Source of the DNA: Bryobacteraceae bacterium
GTDB taxonomy: Bacteria > Acidobacteriota > Terriglobia > Bryobacterales > Bryobacteraceae
Assembly: GCA_947458745.1 (NCBI GenBank)
Contig: CANGYQ010000002.1
Span: 620,001-684,000, forward strand
DNA length: 64,000 nt
Reading direction: 5' to 3'
Position 1 is the first letter of the stretch; every line of letters starts with the position of its first letter. Of this stretch, positions 35,040 through 43,880 are shown in pieces. The position numbers and the translations under genes are program-made. The notes under the pieces are model-generated. The model was not told the DNA's origin. It made no database searches and saw only the letters and a list, made by a program, of their open reading frames with translations.

Positions 35040-36419
35040 CTAAACCGCGTCGGAAACCGAAGGCAGCGGGAAGTCAGTGGCCACCAGCGAGGGGGCGATC
35101 ATCATGCCGCCTTCTAGACCCCTGACGCGGACGGCCTTGCCCACCTTCACCGCGTTCTTCAGCAGCCGCACCGGGCTTTCCAGAAACCGCATGTTCATCA
35201 CGGGCGTGGTGATCTTGCCGTTCTCAATCAGGAACAGACCATCACGCGTCAGGCCCGTCTGCTGCAGCGTTTGCGGGTTCACACCCCGGATGTACCACAG
35301 GTGCGTCACCAGCAAGCCCCGTTCGACTGAAGCGATCAGGTCTTGAAGTGACGCTTGGCTGCCTTCCATGATCAAGCTGCCGCCCGCGCCACCAAAGCCG
35401 CCGCCACCGCCCCGGCCGCCGCCGAAGCCGCCAAAGGCTCCAGGGGTGGGTTGCTTGCCGGTCTTGTTGGCCCAGTAACGGTCATACGCCAGGTTGGCCA
35501 CCACGCCTTTGTCGATCCAGGTCATCGCCCGCGTGGGCAGGTAGTCGCCGGTCCACGGTGAAGAAGGCTGGCGCGCATCAAACGGGTCCATGCGCAGGGT
35601 GACGAACTCGGGGAACAGCTTCTCGCCCAGCAGCGTGCCACCGCCGCGCTTGCTCAGGAAGGTCCGGCCTTCCTCGGCATTGCGGGCCGAAAATGCCGGC
35701 GTCATCAGCCGGACCAGATCGCCCGTCGCGGTCGGCTCCAGCACCACCGTGTACTTGCCGGGGGGCAGCCGTTGCGGGTTCTTCCAGCGGCGGCACTTAT
35801 CAATCGCGGCCGCGGCCAACCCCGGGCTATCCAGTTCCGATAGCTTCATGGAAGGCTGCCCGGCCCAACCGGAGCTGGAGCCATCGGCCATGCGGATCGT
35901 GGTGGTCAACTGCGAATCGCTGGACCGGTGAAAGCCAAACAACCCGGCTTTGTTGGCAATCGAGGTGACACGCAGTGAGCGCTCAATCAATCCGGCCGCC
36001 ACCATTTTCTCTTTCAGGGCCGCGTCGATGATCGTCTTCACATGCGGAATCATCTCCGGCGCACGCGCCGCGGCCGTGCGTTCGTCCAAGTCGTTCGTGG
36101 AAGGGAACTCCTGCAGACCCACCGCACCCAGCCGTTCCGAGTTGGGCGGCGCGATCGCCGCCAGCTCCTCGGCCAGCTTCACGGCGCTCTTCAGAGAGGC
36201 GTCATCAAAGTCGTTCACCGCCGTCGAACCCGTCCGGCCCTCGCGCGTCACCGTGATCGACAGGTTGTGCCGCAGGTTGAACGATGCCGTCGTGATGCCG
36301 TTGTTGGCGAACCGGGTGTAGGCCTGCTCGGACGACGTGAGCGTCAGGTGGCATTCCGGAAACGACGTCAGGCCCAGCACCTTCTGGGTGAGTTTCTGTG
36401 CTTCGTCACGAGTGATCAT
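35040..36419 (-). CDS. TldE/PmbA-like protein with a glycine-rich insert (459 aa)
   Basis: The protein has the PmbA/TldD fold: an N-terminal half with SITVTREGRTGSTAVNDFDD and a C-terminal half with GLLVTHLWYIRGVNPQTLQQ, LTRDGLFLIENGKI and PVMNMRFLESPVRLLKNA. Like other TldE partners it has no HExxxH site. An unusual glycine-rich run (GGFGGGRGGGGGFGGAGGS) sits at about residues 328-350, where other members have a short loop. It lies two bases downstream of the TldD-like gene, same strand, so the two form an operon and probably a heterodimeric metalloprotease. There is no signal peptide. Confidence 0.88.
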   Translation of the reverse strand: MITRDEAQKLTQKVLGLTSFPECHLTLTSSEQAYTRFANNGITTASFNLRHNLSITVTREGRTGSTAVNDFDDASLKSAVKLAEELAAIAPPNSERLGAVGLQEFPSTNDLDERTAAARAPEMIPHVKTIIDAALKEKMVAAGLIERSLRVTSIANKAGLFGFHRSSDSQLTTTIRMADGSSSGWAGQPSMKLSELDSPGLAAAAIDKCRRWKNPQRLPPGKYTVVLEPTATGDLVRLMTPAFSARNAEEGRTFLSKRGGGTLLGEKLFPEFVTLRMDPFDARQPSSPWTGDYLPTRAMTWIDKGVVANLAYDRYWANKTGKQPTPGAFGGFGGGRGGGGGFGGAGGSLIMEGSQASLQDLIASVERGLLVTHLWYIRGVNPQTLQQTGLTRDGLFLIENGKITTPVMNMRFLESPVRLLKNAVKVGKAVRVRGLEGGMMIAPSLVATDFPLPSVSDAV

Positions 36420-36421
36420 GG

Positions 36422-38002
36422 TTAGTCCGTAAGAATGACGTCAATGCCGCGGAACCGCGTGGGGGAGCAGCCATGGCTGATCGAATTGATCTGCGTCGGC
36501 TCGCCCTTGGCGTCGCCGGTGGTGCCGTACTGCCGCCAGTAAGACGGCCCGGCAGTGCCATCGCAGGCTTGCCAGAAGTCGGGCGTGCGGGCTTGGTAAG
36601 AGACCCGGGAAATCATCCCGCGCTTTTTGCCTCCCTTTATCTCCCAGAACGCATCGCCGCCGAACTGGAAGTTGTAGCGCTGCTGGTCGATCGAATAGCT
36701 ACCGCGGCCGTCGATCAAGACACCATCGTCGATCTCCGAGATCATGCTCTCCAGCGTCGTCTCCTTGGGCCCCGGCTTCATCCAGACATTGGGCATCCGC
36801 TGGAACGGAACCGTCGCCCAGGAATCGGCTTGCGAGCAGCCGTGCGACTCCTTCTCGCCGATCAGGTGCGCTTGATCGCGCGTGGTCTGGAAGCTCTTGA
36901 AGATGCCCTTGTCGATGATGGTAAAGCTGGTGGCCTTTACTCCGTCGTCGTCGTAGCCACACGTGCCGAGGCCGCGCGACGACGTCCGGTCACCGATGAA
37001 GGTGCAGTGGTCGCTCGCGATCCGCTTGCCGATGGTGCTCGGGGTAATGTAGCTGGTGCCGGCGTAGTTGGCTTCGTAGCCTAAGGCGCGGTCGAGTTCC
37101 GTGGGATGCGCGACGCTTTCATGGATCGTCAGCATCAGATGGTTCGGCATCAGCAGCAGATCTTTCTTGCCGGGCTTCACCGCTGGAGCTTCGATGTGCT
37201 GCAGCACTTCATCGCAGATCAGGTGCGCATGCTCCGGCAGGTTCATCTCCGGCACATACTCCCAGCCAGCGGACGCTTGCGTGGGCACGTAGTTGCGGGT
37301 GCGGGAGATATTGCGCTCGCGATCGACAGCCGTGGCGTCGGCATTGCCGTAGATCTGGATGATGTACTGCTGAATGGAGGAACCTTCCGAGGAGGCAAAG
37401 TACTTGTCCTCGCTGCGGAGGCTTAAGGTCGCGCCACCGGAGAAGACCTTGGTGTTCTTCCGGATGGCGTCGGTCACTTCACCCAGCAGGCCGATCTTTT
37501 CGGCCATTGGCACCACCAGCGGATCCTTATCGTGCGGTGTCACCCACCGGTCGCGATACGCCTTCACCGGCGCCAGCTTCACTGGCTTGGGCTGAATACT
37601 GGCGTTGGCCTTGGCAATGATGACGGCTTCACCGGTGATCCGGGCGATCTCTTCCGCCGTGACGACGGGCGAGGCCGCAAAACCCCAAGCGCCGTTGACG
37701 ATGACGCGCACGCCAAAGCCAAAGCTGGAATCCTCCGCTACGCCGGGCACCGACAGAATGCGCCCGGTGCCGCGTTCCCGCGAGACACGCAAGTTGACGC
37801 GCTGATCGCGCAAACGCACGATGCGGATGTCGCAGTAGGTGGCCTTCAGTTTCTTGGCCTCCCGCAGAGCGTTGTCAGCCAGCTTTTCCAGCTCGGCGTT
37901 GGGAGTCTTGGAGCCTTTGGTGTCCGCGAAGAGTTTGCCCGCCAGGGCGCCCCCCGCAAGCATTCCCGAGGAGGTGGCGATGAAATCGCGCCGGGTAAGC
38001 AT
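36422..38002 (-). CDS. TldD-like metalloprotease with Tat-type signal (526 aa)
   Basis: The catalytic motif HESVAH (H294, E295, H299) is the HExxxH zinc site of TldD, followed by DRALGYEANYAGTSY. Flanking family motifs include NLRVSRERGTGRILS, FGFGVRVIVNGAWGFA and the C-terminal QYGTTGDAKGEP. In Escherichia coli TldD/TldE cleave the microcin B17 leader and the CcdA antitoxin in the cytoplasm. This one begins MLTRRDFIATSSGMLAGGAL, a good twin-arginine signal, which suggests export. The start ATG 38002 was chosen for that signal; a longer frame upstream lacks one. Its unexported-looking TldE partner follows two bases downstream, which is puzzling if the pair acts together. Confidence 0.88.
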   Translation of the reverse strand: MLTRRDFIATSSGMLAGGALAGKLFADTKGSKTPNAELEKLADNALREAKKLKATYCDIRIVRLRDQRVNLRVSRERGTGRILSVPGVAEDSSFGFGVRVIVNGAWGFAASPVVTAEEIARITGEAVIIAKANASIQPKPVKLAPVKAYRDRWVTPHDKDPLVVPMAEKIGLLGEVTDAIRKNTKVFSGGATLSLRSEDKYFASSEGSSIQQYIIQIYGNADATAVDRERNISRTRNYVPTQASAGWEYVPEMNLPEHAHLICDEVLQHIEAPAVKPGKKDLLLMPNHLMLTIHESVAHPTELDRALGYEANYAGTSYITPSTIGKRIASDHCTFIGDRTSSRGLGTCGYDDDGVKATSFTIIDKGIFKSFQTTRDQAHLIGEKESHGCSQADSWATVPFQRMPNVWMKPGPKETTLESMISEIDDGVLIDGRGSYSIDQQRYNFQFGGDAFWEIKGGKKRGMISRVSYQARTPDFWQACDGTAGPSYWRQYGTTGDAKGEPTQINSISHGCSPTRFRGIDVILTD

Positions 38003-38088
38003 GATCGTGTCATTGTAAGCCACTACCGCCACCGTGGACGTTGGCCATTGCTTCACCGCAAAGCGATAAGCTCAAGTTAGGTTCATCC

Positions 38089-38868
38089 ATGAAAGAAAAC
38101 CTTTGCTTGAAGGCCCTTCGCGCGGGCCAGGTGCAGTACGGTTGCGGCTACGGACAGCTTCGCCAGACCGAAGTGATCAACGCCCTGGCCAAAGCGGGCT
38201 TCAACTGGGCGTTTATTGACATGGAGCACGGCGCCTTCGATTTCGAAACCATCCAGGACCTGTGCCGCATGGCGCGCCTGGTGGGGCTGTCTCCCGTCGT
38301 CCGGGTGGCGGAGATGCAGTATGCGCTGGTCGCAAGGGCGCTCGATTGCGGTGCCGAAGGCATCATGCTGCCTCGCGTAGAAGACCCGCGCCAGTTGGAA
38401 GAGGCCATCTCCTGGACCAAGTACCCACCCACGGGAATTCGAGGCTACGGCTTGACGCCCACCAATCTGGACTACGAAGTGGTAACTATCCCGCAAGCCA
38501 TCGAACACATCAATCGCAATGTCATGGTGGCCTTCCAGATCGAAACCGCCGCCGGTGTCGAGCGGCGCGATGAGCTGGTCAGCGTCCCCGGCGTCGACGT
38601 CCTGATGGTGGGTCCGGCGGATCTCTCGATCTCCCTCGGCGTTCCCGGCGACTTCATGAACCCCAAGCAGGTGGAGGCGATGACGCAGATTCGCGATACC
38701 TGTCACAAGTACAACGTCATCCCCGGTACGCAGACGCGTACGACGCAGTTGGCCCGTTTCTGGAAGGAGAACGGGATGCTGTTTCTGGGCTGCTCGAATG
38801 AAACTTCGATGCTTTACGAGCGTGCCACTGAAATCATTAAAGACCTAAAGGCGGCTCCGCCCATCTAA
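38089..38868 (+). CDS. HpcH/HpaI family aldolase (about 259 aa)
   Basis: This is a class II (metal-dependent) aldolase fold: GFNWAFIDMEHGAFDFETIQ near the N-terminus, VVRVAEMQYALVARALDCGA, GIMLPRVED, VAFQIETAAGVERRDELVSV with the metal-binding glutamate, and VLMVGPADLSISLG. Members cleave or form 2-keto-4-hydroxy acids such as 4-hydroxy-2-oxoheptanedioate or 2-keto-3-deoxy-L-rhamnonate. The start is ATG 38089; the frame is open 16 codons further up. The next gene starts six bases after its stop, but that is an ABC transporter of unrelated role. The substrate is not deducible. Confidence 0.9.
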   Translation: MKENLCLKALRAGQVQYGCGYGQLRQTEVINALAKAGFNWAFIDMEHGAFDFETIQDLCRMARLVGLSPVVRVAEMQYALVARALDCGAEGIMLPRVEDPRQLEEAISWTKYPPTGIRGYGLTPTNLDYEVVTIPQAIEHINRNVMVAFQIETAAGVERRDELVSVPGVDVLMVGPADLSISLGVPGDFMNPKQVEAMTQIRDTCHKYNVIPGTQTRTTQLARFWKENGMLFLGCSNETSMLYERATEIIKDLKAAPPI

Positions 38869-38873
38869 TAGCT

Positions 38874-39566
38874 TTGGACACCACACTCATCCGCTTTGAG
38901 CGGGTTTCAAAAGACTACCTGGCCGACGGCGAACCCGTCCACGCGCTGCGTGAACTTTCGCTTGACGTCGCCCCGGGCCAATTCGTCGCCTTAATGGGAC
39001 GCAGCGGCTGCGGCAAGTCAACCTTGTTGAACATGGCCGGAGCCATGGATCTGCCCAGCGGGGGGCGCGTCTTGTTGGATGGTCAGGATACGTCTCAGCT
39101 GGATGACGCCGGCTTGACCAGACTCCGGCGCGAGAAAGTCGGCTTTGTCTTTCAATCATTCCAACTGCTGTCGAACCTGTCCGTCGCCGAAAACGTCGAG
39201 CTGCCATTGTTGCTATCGGGCGGCGTGAACGCTCGCGAACGGGCGCGAGAGGCCCTGGGCTGGGTGGAGCTTTCCGGATACGAGACGCGCCTGCCACATC
39301 AGATTTCCGGCGGCCAGATGCAACGCGTGGCCATAGCGCGCGCGCTGGTCCATGCGCCCAAGCTGCTGCTGGCCGACGAGCCGATCGGCAACCTCGACAC
39401 GAACACCGGAGACTTGATTTTGAAGCTGCTGCGCCGCATCGTCACGGAGCGCGGCACCACCATTCTGATGGCCACGCACTCGCCCGAATCGGTGGTGGTC
39501 TGCGATCAAATTGTCCGCCTGCGAGACGGCCGGATTGAAGCGGTGGAAGCCCGCCAAGCACGGTAG
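38874..39566 (+). CDS. ABC transporter ATP-binding protein, LolD/MacB/AttE type (230 aa)
   Basis: A complete nucleotide-binding domain: Walker A GRSGCGKST (42-50), Q-loop FVFQSFQLLSN, signature HQISGGQMQRVAIARAL (142-157), Walker B LLLADEP, and H-loop MATHSPE. The start codon is TTG 38874. It belongs to the family that powers lipoprotein or lipid extraction from the inner membrane rather than substrate pumping. The FtsX-type permease follows three bases downstream, then a lipocalin-like protein, the order known from Agrobacterium attEFGH. So this is the ATPase of that exporter. Confidence 0.93.
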   Translation: MDTTLIRFERVSKDYLADGEPVHALRELSLDVAPGQFVALMGRSGCGKSTLLNMAGAMDLPSGGRVLLDGQDTSQLDDAGLTRLRREKVGFVFQSFQLLSNLSVAENVELPLLLSGGVNARERAREALGWVELSGYETRLPHQISGGQMQRVAIARALVHAPKLLLADEPIGNLDTNTGDLILKLLRRIVTERGTTILMATHSPESVVVCDQIVRLRDGRIEAVEARQAR

Positions 39567-39569
39567 CCG

Positions 39570-42062
39570 ATGCTGCGCCTGTTCGCCCGCCTCATCCTCC
39601 GGCCCATGAAGTCTGAGCCCGTGCGCGCGCTGCTGACAGCGTTTGCGGTGGCGCTGGGTGTAGCGGTGGTGCTGGCTATCGACTTGGCGGGCGAGGCGGC
39701 GGCGGGGTCTTTCCGTTCGTCGGTCGAAACACTGACGGGGGACGCCGATCTGGAAGTGACGGCCGTCGGCGGCATCCCCGAAGCGGTCTATGGCCAACTG
39801 GCCACGCTGCCCTTCGCCTTCCGCCTGAAGGCGCGCCTAGAAGACTACGCGACACTTTCGGGCGCTGGCCCGGACAAGGGTTCGGTGCTGCCGCTGATCG
39901 GGATCGATGTGGTGGCGGATGCGCTGGAGTTGGGCATCACCAACGAAGCGGGGCCCGTGCCGGACAAGGATTCCGTCTGGGTCAGCGAAGGGTTGGGCCT
40001 GAAGCCGGGGGCCAACATTGAACTTCAGATTCAAGATCGGCCGGGCACCTACCGCGTCGGCGGCGTCTTCAAGCAGAAGGGCCAGATCATCGTCGCGGAC
40101 ATTGGCCTCGCTCAACGGCTGGTCCGTCGTCCGGGCCGTCTGGACCGCATTCTGGTCTGGGTGCCGCCCGTTCGCAGCGTGGATGAGTGGCAGCAGCAGT
40201 TGCAGCAAGAGATGCCCGCGGGCGTCACCGTCGCGCTGCAAGGAGCGCGCACGCAAGAAAACCGCCGGATGCTGGAGGCGTTCCGCTGGAACCTCCGGGT
40301 GCTCAGCTATATCGCGCTGGTCGTTGGGGCCTTTCTGATCTACAACACCATCTCCGTCAGCGTGGTCCGCCGCCGCTCTGAGATTGGCATTTTGCGGGCT
40401 TTGGGCGCGACGCGCGGAGCAATTCTCGCCGCCTTTCTGGGTGAAGCGGCGGTCTTCGGTGTTGTCGGCGGAGCTGTGGGGCTGCTGCTGGGGCGCGTGA
40501 TGGCCGAAGGTGCGGTGCAACTGCTGGGGGCTACGGTCGAATCGCTGTATGTTTCCAGCCGCCCGGCCGCCATTGAGATCAACGCGGTCTCTGCCTTGCT
40601 GGCCTTTACGATTGGCATTAGCATCTCCGTGCTCTCCGCGTGGTCCCCGGCGCGGGAAGCGGCGGGCGTGCCACCCACGGAGGCCATGGCCCGCGGCAGA
40701 AGCGACTATCTGGCCCGGGTTCACCAAGGGCGCGATCTCTTGTTGGCGGCCGGGCTGGCAGCACTGGCCTTCTTCGCTTCTCAGCAGCCACCGTTTGCGG
40801 GCAAACCTTTCGGCGGTTATGCCGCGGCCCTGCTGTTGATTGGGGCGGGGGCCATGGCGATCCCCGCCATGGTGGATGGCATCAACCGTGTCTCTTCGCG
40901 CCTGTTGCTGCGGTTGGGTGGTATCGAGGCGATGCTGGCTTCCCGCAGCTTGAGCGCGTCGCTGCGCCGCACCTCTGTACTGGTGGGGGCGCTAGCCACT
41001 GCGATTGCGATGATGGTCAGTGTCGGCATCATGGTGGGCAGCTTCCGGCAGACAGTGCTGATCTGGATGGACAACCAGTTGAAGGCCGACATCTACCTGC
41101 GCCCCGCTGGCACCGCCTCGGCTGACCGCTTCCCCACGTTTGATGCCGCGCTGGCGGACCGCATCGCTGTGTTGCCCGAAGTCCGCGCCGTCGACCGTTT
41201 CCGCGCCTACCCGATCAGCTACAACGGCCTGCCCGCTACGCTTGCGGGCGGCGAAACGCAGGTGATCGAGCTGGGTGGCGGCGCGCAGTTCGTGTCCGGT
41301 GACCGAGCCTCCATCATGCAACGCCTGCCCACCTGCCAGTGCGTCATTATCAGTGAGCCGTTTGCCAACAAACACCGCCTCTCAACCGGCGATTCCGTCA
41401 CGCTACCCTTCGGCCGCTTTGAGATTCTAGGCGTCTACTACGACTACGCCAATGAGCGCGGCTACATCATCATGGACCGGCGCATGCTGCTGAAGTATCT
41501 GCCGGACCCGGCGCCCTCCAATTTGGCCGTCTGGGTGAAGCCCGGCGTCGATCTCGATCAAGCTAAACTGGCCGTGGAGCGGGCCGCCCAAGGCTCAAGC
41601 GTCGCGGTGTTCGCCAACCGCAGCCTGCGCGTGGAAGCCATCAAGATTTTTGACCGTACCTTTGCCATCACCTATGCTCTGGAAGCCGTGGCGATCATCG
41701 TTGCCGTGATGGGCATTGCCGGAGCGCTGCTGGCGCTGGTGATCGACCGCAAGCGCGAACTGGGCCTGCTGCGCTTCTTGGGCGCCACCACGAGTCAGGT
41801 CCGCAAGCTGATCCTGTGCGAAGCCGGGTTGCTGGGCTTGCTGGCGAATGTGGCCGGTTTCCTTTTGGGACTGGCGCTGTCGTTGATCCTGGTGTTCGTC
41901 ATCAACAAGCAGAGCTTTGGCTGGACCATCCAGTTCCACTGGCCGGTGGCCGTGCTGACTGGCGCGCTGAGCCTGGTCTATGCGGCCACCATCGTGGCCG
42001 GGCTCTACCCGGCGCGCATCGCTACCCGGCTGAATCCGATTGAGGTGGTACACGAAGAATGA
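39570..42062 (+). CDS. FtsX/MacB-type ABC permease (830 aa)
   Basis: The protein has an N-terminal transmembrane helix (LLTAFAVALGVAVVLAIDLA), a periplasmic MacB-core-like domain, an FtsX domain of three helices (YIALVVGAFLIYNTISVSVV, AFLGEAAVFGVVGGAVGLLL), a second pair of helices, a second periplasmic domain and a C-terminal FtsX domain (LLGLLANVAGFLLGLALSLI). One gene therefore encodes both halves of the permease, as in single-chain AttFG-type exporters. It is translationally close to the ATPase upstream (three-base gap) and overlaps the lipocalin gene downstream by four bases. Confidence 0.92.
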   Translation: MLRLFARLILRPMKSEPVRALLTAFAVALGVAVVLAIDLAGEAAAGSFRSSVETLTGDADLEVTAVGGIPEAVYGQLATLPFAFRLKARLEDYATLSGAGPDKGSVLPLIGIDVVADALELGITNEAGPVPDKDSVWVSEGLGLKPGANIELQIQDRPGTYRVGGVFKQKGQIIVADIGLAQRLVRRPGRLDRILVWVPPVRSVDEWQQQLQQEMPAGVTVALQGARTQENRRMLEAFRWNLRVLSYIALVVGAFLIYNTISVSVVRRRSEIGILRALGATRGAILAAFLGEAAVFGVVGGAVGLLLGRVMAEGAVQLLGATVESLYVSSRPAAIEINAVSALLAFTIGISISVLSAWSPAREAAGVPPTEAMARGRSDYLARVHQGRDLLLAAGLAALAFFASQQPPFAGKPFGGYAAALLLIGAGAMAIPAMVDGINRVSSRLLLRLGGIEAMLASRSLSASLRRTSVLVGALATAIAMMVSVGIMVGSFRQTVLIWMDNQLKADIYLRPAGTASADRFPTFDAALADRIAVLPEVRAVDRFRAYPISYNGLPATLAGGETQVIELGGGAQFVSGDRASIMQRLPTCQCVIISEPFANKHRLSTGDSVTLPFGRFEILGVYYDYANERGYIIMDRRMLLKYLPDPAPSNLAVWVKPGVDLDQAKLAVERAAQGSSVAVFANRSLRVEAIKIFDRTFAITYALEAVAIIVAVMGIAGALLALVIDRKRELGLLRFLGATTSQVRKLILCEAGLLGLLANVAGFLLGLALSLILVFVINKQSFGWTIQFHWPVAVLTGALSLVYAATIVAGLYPARIATRLNPIEVVHEE

Positions 42063-43156
42063 TCGAACGCATCCCATCCCGCCAGACGCGCTCGAGACAA
42101 GTGAGCCGTCGCCAGTTGCTGGCCCTGCTTCCGGTGACCGCAGCCGGTGCCGAAGTGAAAGCGCCCGCGTGGCGCAAGGCTCTCCCCGGTTATCGCTACC
42201 AGTTCCCGCGCGACCACTTCTCGCACCCGGAGTTTCAGACGGAGTGGTGGTACTACACCGGCAACGTCACGACGCCACAAGGCCGCCCGTTCGGCTTTGA
42301 ACTGACCTTCTTCCGGCAAGGCATCGACCCCGTACCGTCTCAGGCCGTCTGGTCGGTCGATCAGGTTTACCTCGCGCATCTGGCCCTTTCCGACATTGAG
42401 CGCCAGCGCTTCTACCACTACGAACGGCTGAACCGTTCCGGCCCCGGCCTCGCGGGCATCGACCCGGAGCGGCAGCGGATCTGGAATGGCAACTGGCAGA
42501 TCCAGTGGCACAATGGCGACCAGCATCTGGCCGCGGTGGCACCGGAGTTCAACCTTAAGTTGGCGTTGCATTCGGATAAACCCCCGGTGATCCACGGCAA
42601 GGATGGCATCAGCCAGAAGTCGCCGGGTGAAGGCCGGGCTTCGCACTACGTCTCGTTCACGCGCCTGCTGGCCTCAGGCGAATTGGAGTTGGCCGGGCAA
42701 AAGCTGAAGCTAGCAGGCACCGCCTGGATGGATCACGAGATCTTCACCAACCACTTGGGCGACCAATTGAGCGGCTGGGACTGGCTGTCGCTGCAACTGG
42801 CCAATGGCACCGAACTGATGGTCTACCGGCTCAGGCGTAAGGACGGGTCCATTGAGCCGCTATCGCATGGCACCTTTATTGACACCTCCGGGCGCGCCCG
42901 CGGACTGACGCTGGAAGAGTTCAGCTTTACGCCCTCCGGCCGCACCTGGAACCGCTATCCACTGGAGTGGCGGGTGAAAGTGCCGTCACTGGGCATTGAC
43001 CTGGAAGTCTCGACGCCGATGGAGAACCAGCAGCTTGTTTCCACCAACCGGTTTTCGCCGTCCTATTGGGAGGGTGCCGTGCGCGTCAAAGGCCAGCCAG
43101 GGACAGGCGTGGGGTATCTGGAGATGACCGGATATGACACGCCCCTCAACATCTGA
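42059..43156 (+). CDS. Lipocalin-like AttH/CrtC-family protein, Tat-type signal (365 aa)
   Basis: The conserved motif FQTEWWYYTGNV, then FGFELTFFRQGI, AWMDHEIFTNHLGDQLSGWD and WLSLQLANGTELMVYRLRRK mark the AttH/carotenoid 1,2-hydratase-like lipocalin family. Members bind hydrophobic ligands. The N-terminus has SRRQLLALLPVTAAG, a plausible twin-arginine signal, so it likely acts in the periplasm beside the exporter. It overlaps the permease gene by four bases (ATGA). Some relatives hydrate carotenoids, but the gene context here favours a transport-associated lipid carrier. Confidence 0.88.
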   Translation: MIERIPSRQTRSRQVSRRQLLALLPVTAAGAEVKAPAWRKALPGYRYQFPRDHFSHPEFQTEWWYYTGNVTTPQGRPFGFELTFFRQGIDPVPSQAVWSVDQVYLAHLALSDIERQRFYHYERLNRSGPGLAGIDPERQRIWNGNWQIQWHNGDQHLAAVAPEFNLKLALHSDKPPVIHGKDGISQKSPGEGRASHYVSFTRLLASGELELAGQKLKLAGTAWMDHEIFTNHLGDQLSGWDWLSLQLANGTELMVYRLRRKDGSIEPLSHGTFIDTSGRARGLTLEEFSFTPSGRTWNRYPLEWRVKVPSLGIDLEVSTPMENQQLVSTNRFSPSYWEGAVRVKGQPGTGVGYLEMTGYDTPLNI

Positions 43157-43853
43157 GCCGCCGATTGAAGTCGGCGCCCCATTCCGCCGATCAAGCGCGG
43201 AAGGGTATATGCCGCGGTTTCAATCGACCTTCGCGAATCGGCTGCTGTGGCTGGAACTGTTGGCCGTCTTCATTGGCCTGCCACTGCTGCTCCGCAGCCG
43301 ACTTATTCCCGTACCTGCTATCCCGCTGCTGCTGGTCGCCGCCACCGTCGCCACCATTCTGCTGTACCGCTGGGGCTTCCGGTTGACGCACCTCGCCTTC
43401 TGGCCCGGAGCCCGGCGTCTGCAGTTGGTGTTTGTGCGGGCGGCGCTCTGCTGTGCCGCGATGGGGCTATGTGTCTGGTGGTTTGCGCCGGACCGCTTGT
43501 TTGAGCTGATCACCACCAGCCCGGGCGTTTGGGCGGTGATTGTGCTGCTCTATCCGCTGCTATCGGTCCTGCCACAGGAGTTGCTGTTCCGGACCTACTT
43601 CTTCCACCGTTACCGCTCCATCTTCCGGGACGACATGGCGATGGTGCTTGCCAGTGCGCTGACGTTTGGTTTTGTGCACATCATCTACGGCAATTGGGTG
43701 AGTGTGGGCCTCAGCGCCATCGGCGGCGTGCTGTTCTCGATCACCTATATCCAGACCGGTTCTTTGCTGGCGGCCTGCGTGGAACACGCCATCTTCGGCG
43801 ACTTTCTGTTCACCATCGGGCTGGGTGGCTATTTCGTCAACCTGGCGCGTTGA
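43134..43853 (+). CDS. CPBP-family intramembrane protease-like protein (239 aa)
   Basis: Six to seven hydrophobic segments surround the CPBP motifs: LPQELLFRTYFFHRY (normally EExxxR; the first glutamate is glutamine here), FGFVHIIYGN (FxxxH) and VEHAIFGDFLF (third His). Members are glutamate-type (CaaX-like) intramembrane proteases or bacteriocin self-immunity proteins. Two starts are possible: ATG 43134, overlapping the lipocalin gene by 23 bases, or ATG 43209, which has GGAAGGG upstream and would begin MPRFQSTFANR. It ends the AttEFGH-like operon and converges on flgL. Confidence 0.82.
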   Translation: MTRPSTSEPPIEVGAPFRRSSAEGYMPRFQSTFANRLLWLELLAVFIGLPLLLRSRLIPVPAIPLLLVAATVATILLYRWGFRLTHLAFWPGARRLQLVFVRAALCCAAMGLCVWWFAPDRLFELITTSPGVWAVIVLLYPLLSVLPQELLFRTYFFHRYRSIFRDDMAMVLASALTFGFVHIIYGNWVSVGLSAIGGVLFSITYIQTGSLLAACVEHAIFGDFLFTIGLGGYFVNLAR

Positions 43854-43859
43854 GTCCAC

Positions 43860-43878
43860 TGCGCCCGCCCCGGGCGCA
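43860..43878. terminator. Perfect 8-base hairpin between convergent genes
   Basis: TGCGCCCG (43860-43867), CCC loop, CGGGCGCA (43871-43878). It lies between the CPBP stop (43853) and the end of flgL (43881). No T-run follows on either strand, so it may act as a bidirectional barrier rather than a classical terminator. Confidence 0.45.
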
Positions 43879-43880
43879 CC

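Noticed and set aside
35390..35440. GC-rich short repeats that could look like a tandem array or CRISPR-like tract
   Set aside because: They are the codons of the glycine-rich insert of the TldE-like protein; spacing is irregular and there are no spacers.
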